Part shown: in pieces, positions 13,680-25,100 of the stretch
How the letters are laid out: each line of letters opens with the position of its first letter
Position numbering within the stretch: the first letter of the stretch is position 1
From: Halichondria panicea
Lineage: Eukaryota; Porifera; Demospongiae; Suberitida; Halichondriidae
Assembly (NCBI RefSeq): GCF_963675165.1
Contig: NC_087389.1
Span: forward strand, 5,430,120-5,494,119
Direction: 5' to 3'
DNA: 64,000 bases
Notes under the pieces: model-generated
The model's input: only the letters and a program-made list of their open reading frames with translations
What the model was told of the DNA's origin: nothing
The model's database searches: none
Position numbers and translations under genes: made by a program

Positions 13680-14165
13680 AGTGATATATTATTGTAGACT
13701 TTGTAGAGAGAGAGAGAGAAACTTCAAATTGTGTTTATTGGAATTACTGCATGAGGCAAGTGCCTTTTATAAGCGGTGACAATTAATTGGCTATGAATAA
13801 AATTAACAGGTGTATTGGCGCTTGCACTAACGAGCCCCACCCCCTTTTGAAGCCATTTTATGAAATGGTGACGTAACCACAATTTACTACAACTGTCTGC
13901 TGCGGTTTTGTAACGGCGACAGGATAATGTAAACAGCTTCTTTTCTTTTCTTTGGTGCCTCATTAATCATCAATAAAAAAATAATTGATTGCTCACGTGA
14001 GTTCTTTCTCTCTACCTCCTAACCCACGTGTTGGTAAGTATCTCTTTGTATCTTAGTTTTATTCAATTGATCAATGATAGTTACTCTAACTGACTATGTC
14101 TGTGTGTGTTATAATGTTTCCTTTAATTGTTGTAGGTGAATCTGTGTTCAGAGCTATCTGTTGAA
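13680..14165. promoter_or_regulatory. Head-to-head promoter region of the MKP (-) and RPL29 (+) genes
   Basis: 486 bp separate the two start codons. The region holds two CACGTG-type E-boxes (near 13995 and 14025), a TGACGTAA CRE-like site near 13870, and the non-coding first exon of RPL29 (about 14000-14033, donor GTAAGT at 14034; the next exon resumes at 14136). No TATA box is obvious. Confidence 0.55.
14002..14020 (+). promoter_or_regulatory. Pyrimidine tract (5' TOP-like) at the RPL29 transcription start
   Basis: A 19-base run that is pyrimidine except for one A, immediately upstream of the 5' UTR splice donor at 14034. Ribosomal protein mRNAs typically begin with such a 5' terminal oligopyrimidine tract, which couples their translation to growth signalling. 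The exact start site is inferred. Confidence 0.5.
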
Positions 14166-15532
14166 ATGGCCAAGTCGAAGAATCATACCAACCACAATCA
14201 AAGTGAGCAAACATCCACCATCCATGGTTATCACTGCTAAACTAATGTTGGGAGTGCTGTATTGATGCGTTCATTTTGATGGCATAATCTGTTGAGAATT
14301 AATCGACCGTTTTATGTTGCCAGAATTTATGGCAGTAAACGTCCGAGGACGAGGGTGAAGTTTACGTTTGTCATAAATTTGAATGTAGCGAGACAAAAGT
14401 TTTATGTACCCACTGGATTGAAAAATGGTTGCTACCTAATCTATATCTTACCTTGGATACAATTACCTAACAGTCTCAAAAACCATGAACAAAAAGCTTG
14501 TGCGTATAGCTTGTAGCCAGTGCTAAGCTTCTAGCTCCACGCACGAACTTGTCCATGTCTAAGCAGTGAGCCCCACCCTTTCTCCAGCCTTCCTGGTGTT
14601 TAGCGAGCCACCCATCTGTCCTGCCCTTGTCAACAAGTGTCTAGTTTCTCTTTTGGCTGTGTAGATCTAGTATAAAACAGTGCCCCCTCAAGGCAAGGGA
14701 GTTTATGAGGAATGCGGTGTTTATGGTAGTTAAACCCCATCCAGTTGCTATGATACAAACCCCAAGTGGGGTATATGATTATCGCTACATTAATTTTGTC
14801 ATAGTCTGTTCAACTTCACGAGGCCACCAACTCCTAACATTGCACCACCGTCCTATATAGTTATTCTGTGAATGAATGACTTGACTAATTGTGGGTTCGA
14901 GTCCTACGTTCCTTTTTAATCTTCTACTATTTTTATACTCCTCACAGGCAAAAAAGCTCACAGGAATGGTATCAAGAAGCCTCAAAGACGAAGATGCCCA
15001 TCTCTAAAAGGCGTGAGTTAATATTATAGTTACAGTAGATTGTATCAAAGATAATTATACTCCCAACGTTGGCCATTGGGAAAAATTATTCTGTAGTCGT
15101 TGCACAGAGTTTATTTCAGTGCGGGTTAGCGGGTTAATCCACCCGCTTTAATATTTGCACAATCACCCGCTTGTATTTGGAAACCAGTAATTATGGCTTG
15201 TAAACAACCTCAGCCTCGGGTGTAGCACATTGTCACCCACTTGTGTAAAATCCTGAAGAAACCCTGCTTGTGTTGGCTGATTTCCGTGCAGTGAATTGAC
15301 AATTTCCTAAATAATTATCACACAATTCTTCGTGCATTCATTGATGTCTGTAAATTATGTAATTATTCCATTACATGTACTTGAAGTGTCTACAAGAAGC
15401 CAACCATTTTAATTTAATCTTTCTTATTAGGTTGATCCAAAGTTTCTGCGCAATATGCGGTTTGCCAAGAAGCATAACAAGGAAGGACTCAGGAAAGCAC
15501 GTAAAACTGCTGCCCTCGCCATGGAAACGTAA
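14166..15532 (+). CDS. RPL29: 60S ribosomal protein L29 (eL29)
   Basis: Coding exons 14166-14202, 14948-15012 and 15431-15532 join in frame (phases 1 and 0) to give 67 residues. It starts [13 protein letters not shown], continues AHRNGIKKP and ends [20 protein letters not shown] plus a short basic tail: the full eL29 signature, and the short length matches non-vertebrate family members that lack the long Lys/Ala tail. It is a structural component of the large ribosomal subunit. A 5' UTR exon lies at about 14000-14033 with a further 5' UTR stretch 14136-14165. The intron 14203-14947 holds a tRNA-like B box in decayed sequence. The gene shares its promoter region with the MKP gene. Confidence 0.96.
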
Positions 15533-17403
15533 CTATCTAGTATAGTGTTGTTGGACTATTATTGTCATTAATTTGAAGTTTGTATCTTTTTTGATGCTTG
15601 TAACTTGATTTTGATCTCATTGCAAATTGCGGTATAAAATAGTGGTAAATTTAAAATTTGGAGGGCGATCTATACCGTATTACTAGAATATTTTGCTGGT
15701 GAAAAACCTTTGTGAATTGAGCCAAATCAGCAGAAAAATTGACCCTTTGCAATCTTAACTATTGCGTTCTGGAAAGGTATTTACTGTAGGTTTTGCCATT
15801 TTATTGTTGCGATTCGATCACTTAACCCTTGCAAAGTTTGCATAATTATGTTAGATGCTTGCAAAACATTCTAGTGATACGGTGTACCTTAAGGTACTTG
15901 GAAATGGTGGAAAGCTATTTAATTTTAGTCGCAGTGTTTGGAATGTGTATAATTATGAAGAATTAATTAATAGGCTGCAGTTGTGCAGAGTGTGTTTGTT
16001 CTATCCCACCTAGTGATCGTAATGGACGACACACCCTAACTATCTTTCATAAACAACAGTATTGTTATTTTTTATTTTTGTTAAATGCTCAGCCAAAAAT
16101 TTCCATTGTTGAAGCATTTACGTCAGTGAAAGGGTATCTGTCAATCTTCTGTAATTTTTAACTGTATGAGCAATATAATGGATTCCTTGTTTTGAGTAAA
16201 CAGTGTTTTAGAGTTGACCAACAACAAGGTTACAGTGACCTGCATGTGTTCAATCAACTGAGACACTATCCATAAAACGTCACAATGTTGATACTGCATG
16301 ATTAACCACATACAATTATGTGTCTGTGCGGGTGACTGCATGTTTCTGGTATTTTTGTATGTGTGTGAAAAAATGTCTTTCCCTCCCTTATTAAGAGCGA
16401 GTGTGATACCCTATCTAACATGTATGTGTGTGTGGGTTTAATCATGTGCGTTTCATTAAGATCACTTTCAACTAATGTGCGTATGGTAATAATTATGTGT
16501 TTGAGCTAAATTGTTTATTTGAAAACATTCGAAGATTTTTGTCCCACTCCCCCAAAGCTACTCAGTATCTAAAATAATAGTTGCGCATGTATATATGTAC
16601 GCTAGCTACATTGCAGTACATGTATTAAATACAGCCTTAGGTGACATTCAGCTTGTATCATTGAACTCTCCTAATCGGTGTAATTAAAGCCAAACATATA
16701 TCTAATAGCTTTTAGGACAACAATGGAGGTTATATGCATATCTGATATCAACACTTACGCACTGTTAACGAACGTCTTGTTTTTACTGTACATGCATATA
16801 ATCTGCGGTAGGTAAGAAACTCATCGTCTGTTGAATGATACTAACACGGATATCATTTTGTGGAGATCATTTTGTTGTGCTTTAATATCTGATATATACA
16901 ACGTTGTAGCTATTTCAGTGTTACTCTAGTGACCATGCAGTGTTGTCAAGGCCTTACCCTAGACCCTATCATTTTACAGGTGTTCACCAACTTATGGTTA
17001 ACACCAGAAATGACCTGTTAGCAGTTCTCAGGTGAACATAGCAACACTAGAGGCTGCTAATGTGCAAGGACTAGACACTTCCAGTGCTAATGTTGATTTC
17101 ATAATGCAACTTATTGTCTATTATTTAATACTATTATAGGAAGACTAGCTATAAGTCTATATTTGGAAATTGTTAGCTGCTTCATATTATACAGGCTGGT
17201 TGGTTTTAGTTGGTATTGTACTGCACTTGTGGAGATGAGTACATGTGTGCAGTATTATTATTAGCAAGTACTTTGCTGAGGTGTCACGCCCCCTAAATTT
17301 GCTGCCACGTGGGTGGGCTCTAGTTAGAAAAAGTTCAATTAACTGGAGCTGATTGCAGCTTCTTCACAGCAAGCTCTATAACCAGAAGTCAACCAGCACA
17401 AGC
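15533..17403. other. Intergenic region between RPL29 and the CCDC162-like gene
   Basis: No coding sequence seen. It carries a MITE at 15671-15893. Upstream of the next ATG there is a CACGTG E-box at about 17307 and no obvious TATA box. Confidence 0.5.
15671..15893. mobile_element. MITE, family with ACCGTATTACTAGAA termini
   Basis: The left end ACCGTATTACTAGAATATTT and the right end ACATTCTAGTGATACGGT are imperfect inverted repeats. The interior shares 'gagccaaatcagcag', 'gaccctttgc' and 'gcgttctgg' blocks with the elements at 18995-19197, 22985-23212 and 43375-43525. There is no coding capacity. Confidence 0.75.
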
Positions 17404-20400
17404 ATGGCGGGCAAGAAGCAAGGCAGAGCGAAGGTTCAAGAGGAGGGCTTGGCTGCACAATTAGCAGAAATGAATGGAGATCTAAGCGAGAAAGACTTGA
17501 AGGAAATATTGAGATCTGCAAGGTATGTACGAATAAAAACAAAAAACCAACAGAACCAACATGTTTGTTCGTGTGCAGGGCTTGTAGGTTTCTTAAGTAA
17601 TGTGCTTGTATTTGTTTTTGTTGTACAAAAGCCAATTTGTTGTCATGGAAACTGATGAATGTAGCTGTACACTATGGACTTGGCACTTGGTTGCTATGGC
17701 AACAATGAAGTTGTAGACAGTTTTGCTTGTAAATATGCACTGTTTGCACATTAACTAGCTGTGCTTTTTTATATAGTATTTATAAGAGTGTTAAATATCC
17801 CATTAGTAAAAATTAATGTTTTAGTGCTACAATAGTACCAGCCCCACCCCCTCACACACACACACACACACACACTCCCACCCCCACACACACAGCTCTA
17901 TAGGACGTGTCAAAAGTGCAGGGGAGTATGCCAAAGACAGGGAAGTTAGCATCAAGACTCTTTTGCAGGTATTGCTCTACAATAATAATTAATAATAATT
18001 ATCATCACTTGAAATACTTTTTATAATAATTATATCATTATTACACCCCTCCCACACCACACACTCCACACAGGTCCCTATGCTCCACCCACACTCATCA
18101 CAGGCACAGACAATATCGGACGATGTGTCCACCACAACCAAGCCCACACATACTCCTGAGAACATGCCTCTACTGTTGCACGAGTTTTACTGCCAGCGAC
18201 TACAAGAGCTGGTCCAATTAAAGCACACCCTGTTAGTGCGCTGGTCCAGGTTTGCAGTGGGTGCTCCTAAAGTCATTGAGGAGCTGCAGGAACAATTCAA
18301 ACTGAGAATGGAGTGAGAGCTTGTCTGTGCATGTTTAGAAAATATCAGTTTCTATTTTTAAAGTTTTAGAGGTACATGTAGATTGGAGTTGAGCTCCCAC
18401 TAAATATATAACGTATTGCTACCGTTGTTTTTGGTGAATATTAGCCAAAACTCAACTTTGTTATACAATTATGGTAAGGATCATGATATCTGACAAGTAC
18501 AATTTAGCTTATTTTTACAAAGCCATTAGCACTCACATTAATTTTGTTTGATGCTCGTAAAACATCATGGTATGGTATAGTATTTGCAATAATTCCCCTC
18601 TCATCGTGTAGAGCATTATAAGCATTATAACTGTTTCTAATACAATAACATGAGTTAAAAATTAATAGGAAATTTGATAACTCTAACTCAGTGTCTCTAC
18701 TGGTAATGCACACTGGATGACAACACTGTGTATGCATTACACCACCCAGGTACCTACTACATGAGTATAACCACACACTGGAGCGTTCTCGTATTCTCTC
18801 AACGTCTGTGGATGCTGTGTTAGCGGACAAGGCCACACCCACTGGTCATGTGACTGAGGAGGATGTACTGACGTACCTACGCTGGGTGGTGTATCGACAA
18901 CACGTCAATAAAGAAGTAGCAGGATTCATCAGAGTAAGTGCACGGTAATCACAGTGAAGCATAATGTCTATTGTGGTCACCACGTAAGCTAGCCTCTATA
19001 CACCTGTATTACTAGAATAATTATTTGCTAGTGATACCAATGAGCCAAATCAGCAGAAAATTTGACCCTTTGCGATCTAACTATAGCGTTCTGGCAAGGA
19101 TCGTGTTCATACTAGTACCAGTTTTGTTTGTGAAGTGATTAGCGCTCGCAAAATTCGCTTGTGTTTTGATGCTCACCAAACATTCTAGTAATACCGACCA
19201 AGGAATGGTAGACACCCAAGAATTGGACATGGCTGGTATAAACACAGGCAGTGTGTGTGTGTAGAGGTACATTGCATTCCCATGCAGTCTTCCAGTCTTA
19301 ACATCTTGTAAACTACATACTGACTAGAAACTTGTGTCTACAAGTATGATGCATATATTTCACATATCGTCACAGCAAGCCTGCGTTCTAATAGTGGTGT
19401 GTGCCAGCAAGTAAACAGTTAAGTTCCTGTTGTTGCTAGGGTTCAAGACCTTTGTTGACACCGTAACATACCCAGTGAAACTTGTCCACCCTGTAAGCTA
19501 CATGTAGCCACTCTCTATAATACAGCCAGGTAAATAATGGGCCCCAAAGTCTCTATAAGCATGTGTTTGGACCTGTGTTAGCAGACCACCTCTTTATTAC
19601 AGCACTGTTCAAGGGCCACCACTATAATAGGAAACCAGTAGCCTATCCCCCCCCACACACACCCACACACACACACACAGTCCCTGCAGTGGTACCCAAT
19701 GATCTATTATGACCAGTTCTCACACGCCCTCTCTGCCAGCAAACAAACTGAGCCTGTGACCAACAAAAAGGTGAGTGCAGATCTTACAATTCTTAGCTTA
19801 GTTACAAAGCATAAAATTACAGCTAGTTCAGTGGTACATGTAGACCTGCACAATGTGCTATCTCTGGATTAACTGCAAAGTCTACATAATTAATATAACC
19901 GTAATTACTATTATAAGTTATTATGTATATCTGAATGCATTATGGTGATGCAAGTAACTCCTTCCCACAGCTGGCTTTTCAAACGTCACGCATCAGGCCG
20001 ACATTTTCATCACTGCTGAGGCCACCGGGCTCCCTAGGGGGATCCCCCAAGCAAGGGGGTGTGACCAGCTATCAGAATGAGGGCGTGGCACTCCCGGTAC
20101 TGACGACTAGTGTGAGTGACCTACAGTCGCTGATACAAGAGCTGTCAGCACACTACACCATAGAGGGGGTAAGTGTGATATCACAGTAACAGCAGTCTTG
20201 TACCAGTTATGTACGTGATAGCATGTACTCCTGATAATGGGTTAGACAATATTTAGTATGCTCTAGAGCACCTCTTAGACCTAGTTTACATAATAATGTG
20301 TGTGTTTGAGTTGAGATTGAGGATTGAAAATAGCCACCACTTTGAAAACTCTGGGCACATCACTGGAACAAACTGCTCTTACATGTATATAAGTGAAGTG

Positions 20401-22103
20401 TTCTAGCTAGCTTACATAGCATTATATAGCACAGCAGGGTTATACATGTACTGCTAGTCCCTGAGGCTTCTAAATACCGTAGATGTCAACTAAACAGTGT
20501 CTACGTGTAACTGTCACAAGCTTAAACTGTGAACCCTGGTATACATAATAGTTAGATACTGTTTAGGAGGTATCTATGGGAATTATAAGCCCAAAGGCCT
20601 GCATGCTGTAGTATCCCGAGCGAAACGAGGGTACTACGAGTGCCTGCGGGCTTATAATGCCCATAGATACCGACTAAACAGTATCTAACGAGTTTAGTTG
20701 CTAGGTTCATTTCAAAAACTAACCGAAAGAATGGACGCGGACGAAGACCTAGGCCTATAGACAAGCTCTTTCTGAAGAAGTACTCAGCATAATAATGACC
20801 GAGCCCATAGACCCCGCCCTCTACGACATAAATGTGGAGGCGGAGCTGGCTACTCTTTACAGAACAAAGAAAGGAGGAGGAGCTGGACGAGCCAACAGAA
20901 CCTGCACAATCTTCTCTACCTAACTCAAAGCGAATGAAACAAAGTGTCTGCAGGCCTCTTATCACGGCAGGTGCAGTGTACAGTTTGGATAGTGATGTCT
21001 GCATAAGGTGAATAATTAGAATGGAAATCCCGGGATTGACCTGTTCAAGGATGCTTGTTTTGCTGACCTTCGAGTGTGCCTAGACTCCGAAATAAAGCGC
21101 TTGCAGAGAGCTGGACTAGGGTCACAAAAGAAGGGTGAAACCTCTAATACATACTCCGTGCAACTGCTGCTACTAGACTCTACAACGCTGGAGTGGACGA
21201 ACAAATGATAATGGAAACAACTGGACACCGAAGCTTGGAAGGAGTTCGCAGCTACAAGAGAACTTCTGAGTGTCAAAAGAAGTCAGTTTCAGACATCCTC
21301 AGCGTAAAGCCAATTAACATACTGGCACACACTGATCACTCACAGATGGCAGTGCAGCAGAACTCACAAACCAACTGCTGTCAATTTATGGCTTCAAACT
21401 TACCATTAATCTCTCTATGCCTACATCCAACAACCAACGTATTAACAGCGACTGAACATTATAATTTTATGTCATTATACCAAAAACAGTTATATACTTC
21501 TCATTGTATACAATATACAAAAAACATGTTTGAAAAACACAAAAATTAATAGTGAATGGTTGTTGTGAACATGAAAATTACAGGTTTATATGAGAATTTA
21601 CAGGTTAATATGGGAAATATAAACCCTGTACTGACCAATCAGATTGCTGGATTCTGGGCTACTAGTAACTAAATGTATGTATACAAGGTTCTCCGTGAGA
21701 ATAGAATGTTCCATGAACCCTGGGATACAGGTATGTATACAAGGTTCTCCGTGAGAATAGAATGTTCCACGAATATAGTTTCTCACGTAGACAACTAGGT
21801 TCATTGATACATTGTGGACAACCTTGTATGTACACAACCTAGGGTTCATACTGTAGTTTAGTGTCCTGTGTGTGCAAGCCTCGGGGATTGCTTTAGTGTG
21901 TCGAATGCACCTCCTAAACATTGTCTATACATTGTAAGCACATAAAATCAGGAGCAAATGAGTAGATCGTATGTACAATCGTGTAAAGCTGCGTACGTAC
22001 ATACACACACATCATGTACTGTGCATTCTTTTAGTACCTTCGGCCGTCTCTCCATTATAAGTACAACATCACCACCCCCCAACACACACACCACACACAC
22101 ACA

Positions 22104-22147
<44 letters not shown>

Positions 22148-25100
22148 CACACACACACAGGACTCCTCATTGCGTAGTCAGGCTGATGAGCTGCAACTCT
22201 ACCATCGTGCTAATCGGAGGTTTCGTGAAGTGTTCCTCTCACAGGAGACCTCCTACACTCTCCACACGTACGATCGGTTCCCTAGCACCGGCTTAAAGAG
22301 ACAACAAAAGTCAAAACTAACGTTTCGGAAGCCGTCCAATTGGTTGGAGTTTGTGAAAATAAGAGCACGTCCTGATCCAGTGCATATAGTGAGCTACTCT
22401 GCTATCAGACAATCAGTGTCAGCTGTAGATGAGGTGAGGACAAGTCTAGCACAATCAATGTACACGTTACTGCTTTGTAAATGAGTGTCCGAAGACATTT
22501 ATTTGTATTGTAACATAACATTTGTCTTTAGTAGGTTTTTTCTGTGTACGATGCATCATGATAATTGTTTGTCTGTGTTCAGACAATCGTGTATGGCCTT
22601 TTGTTAGCATTAGCCCCCTCCCCTCACACTCACACACACACCCTCACACACAGTTCCTCTCCCTGAGTTCACACTGCACACACCTCCACTCCCTCCCACA
22701 CACACACCCTCACACACAGTTCCTCTCCCTGAGCTCACACTGCACACACCTCCACTCCCTCCCACACCCACACCCACACACACAGTTCCTCTCCCTGAGC
22801 TCACACTGCACACACCTCCACTCCCTCCCACGTGTCCTCTACGCTCTCCGTCAGCACTACGTGTTTGTGAAAGCCACCTCCTCACACATCACACCCCTTA
22901 CACTGTCGGGCCCCACCACGTCACATGACACCTCCCTCCTCTGGAAGTGTATCTACTCCGGAGTGGATAGTAGAAAGTAAGCAGCGCTACTGTATTACTA
23001 CAATGTATTGCGAATGAGTGAAATCAGCAGAAACTTGACGCTAAGCAATTCTACCTTTTGTGATCTAAAAGCATCGTGATGTCCTACAAGTAGTACTGGT
23101 CTACATGTACATGTATATAGGGCAATCTTTTTTTGCGAAACCATTAATATTCGCAATGTTCGAATATATGATTGATGCTCAAACTCGAAGCATTGTTACA
23201 TTAGTAAAGGTTACATGAACATAGTTTGCTTGTAGAAAACTGTTAAAAGTCATTATTAAACATAGCATCATTGTTGCTCGTGCAGTTGTATGTATAATTA
23301 TAGTGTCTTGCAACAACACTGTTAGTACATGTATGTATATTGCTAGGTTACTGTTGATTGCATTGTGACGTTTGAACCGCTTAATTGTTACTGTATAGGT
23401 TTTGGCAAATAATTGTACGTATTATGTAGTGATTGTATAGCATAATTATGTGTACAAAGTCCTTCTCTATGCCACATACAGTCCTCTAAGCAGTGAAGAC
23501 ACGGCTGATAGCTCCACCTCGGATATGGGCGTAGCCGAAACTGACCACACCCACTCAACAGGGGGTGGTTTTGACGTCAACGCGGCCATGAAGCTCATCC
23601 ACAGCACTGGGAGCAGGGCAGTGAGTGCTAAAGCTCACCACGCACCAAACGATGCTCACTTTGCTTTCCTCATGCTGAGACATCTCAAAATAAGAGAAGA
23701 GAGACAAAAGGTAATCTTCAATCCTCATCAACACACACACATTTCCCTAGTCTAGAATTGGGTTAGTAATCATGATAAAAGGTTCCTGCATGACTACGTC
23801 TTTGGGTTTTTAGAAATTGGGCATTCAATCTAATCTGAAATTATAATCCCTCAAAGTTGATCGAGCTTTATCATACTCCACCTTCATTAGACAAATGTAA
23901 CCACCCCTAGACAAAAAATGACAACCTCCTTGGCCTAGCATAATAGTATTTAAGAAGATTGAAATTTATTAGAGCCACGTACCTGTTCAATAATTCTGAG
24001 CGCATCACTGCTTCTTTATCGTACATGCAGTGTCTCAATGTGCTCATCACTGCTTCTTTATCGTACATCAGGGTGTCATACAGGGGGGGGGGAAAGGGGG
24101 GATATCCCCCCCCTAGCTCCAATTTCCCCCCCCTTTCAATTATGACTGAGTGTCCATAGCTGGGTATTGAAATAACAGTTGACCTTTTTTTAGCAACATT
24201 TTCTGGTTACTTTTCTCATTTCTCCCCTCTACTTCAAAATCCTGTATGACACCCTGTACATGCAGTGTCTCAATGTGCTCATCACTGCTTCTTTATCGTA
24301 CATGCAGTGTCTCAATGTGCTCAACTATTTCCGATCTGTCGAGCGTACCTTGACTATTAACGAGGAGGGGATGACGGGAGATGGTTCCCATGGTGACCAG
24401 AAGTCGTCACGGACGACAGGTGGTTTAGATCATCGCCACCTCTTCAACACACCAGCAGACTACATGTGAGTCACACATTATACTAATTTTCCCGTACTTA
24501 AGATCCCTAGCAGAGCTGTAGTTCCCGGTAACTATAGATTGCTTCAGGAAACAATGATGTAATGTTGCTAGGTTCTAGTTAGCCAATGAGAAGTGGGATC
24601 TAAATCATGTGCATGCGGTATCTATGGTTCTGTAGTGTCCTTATATGCAAGTTAATTTAATACAGCAAGAAAGACTTTCTGTGATAATCTTGTCCTCACT
24701 GAACAATTGTACCCATGCAGTGTTGACCAGGCTGAGTTTATGACGTACATGGAAGTGGAAAACCATGACGATTTCTACTCATTTGAGGCATCCAATCAGA
24801 TTAGAGTGTGGGACCAACAGGGAGCGGGTGTGGTCTATGACTCGGCACTGGAGGATCTGTCCAACCTTGAGACAGAGTTACTGACAGTGGGTTCATACTA
24901 CCTCTCCAAGGGTCCTCCACGTAAAGAGTGAGTGTGTGTGTGTGTGGGGTGTGAGGGATGGGTGGGTGGTGTGTGTGTGTGATGAGGTAATTTGAAGTAT
25001 AGTTTGTGATTTTCTAATTTGATGACCTCACCTAGATTTGCCAAATTGCAAAGTACATGTATACCCGCTATACTGTACATTAGTTTTATTACCCGAGGTG

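Noticed and set aside
14860-14930. tRNA-like B box (gggttcgagtcctac) in the RPL29 intron
   Set aside because: The T-arm can pair, but no matching acceptor stem, anticodon arm or A box is found at the right distance; at best a worn tRNA-derived SINE.
21193-21549. 118-codon open frame with GHRSLEGVRSY as a standalone gene
   Set aside because: It is only the C-terminal scrap of a recombinase whose other part is in another frame; annotated as a pseudogene.
22600-22830. Regularly spaced repeats resembling a CRISPR array
   Set aside because: The 66-bp units are directly adjacent tandem copies without unique spacers, in a spliced eukaryotic gene.
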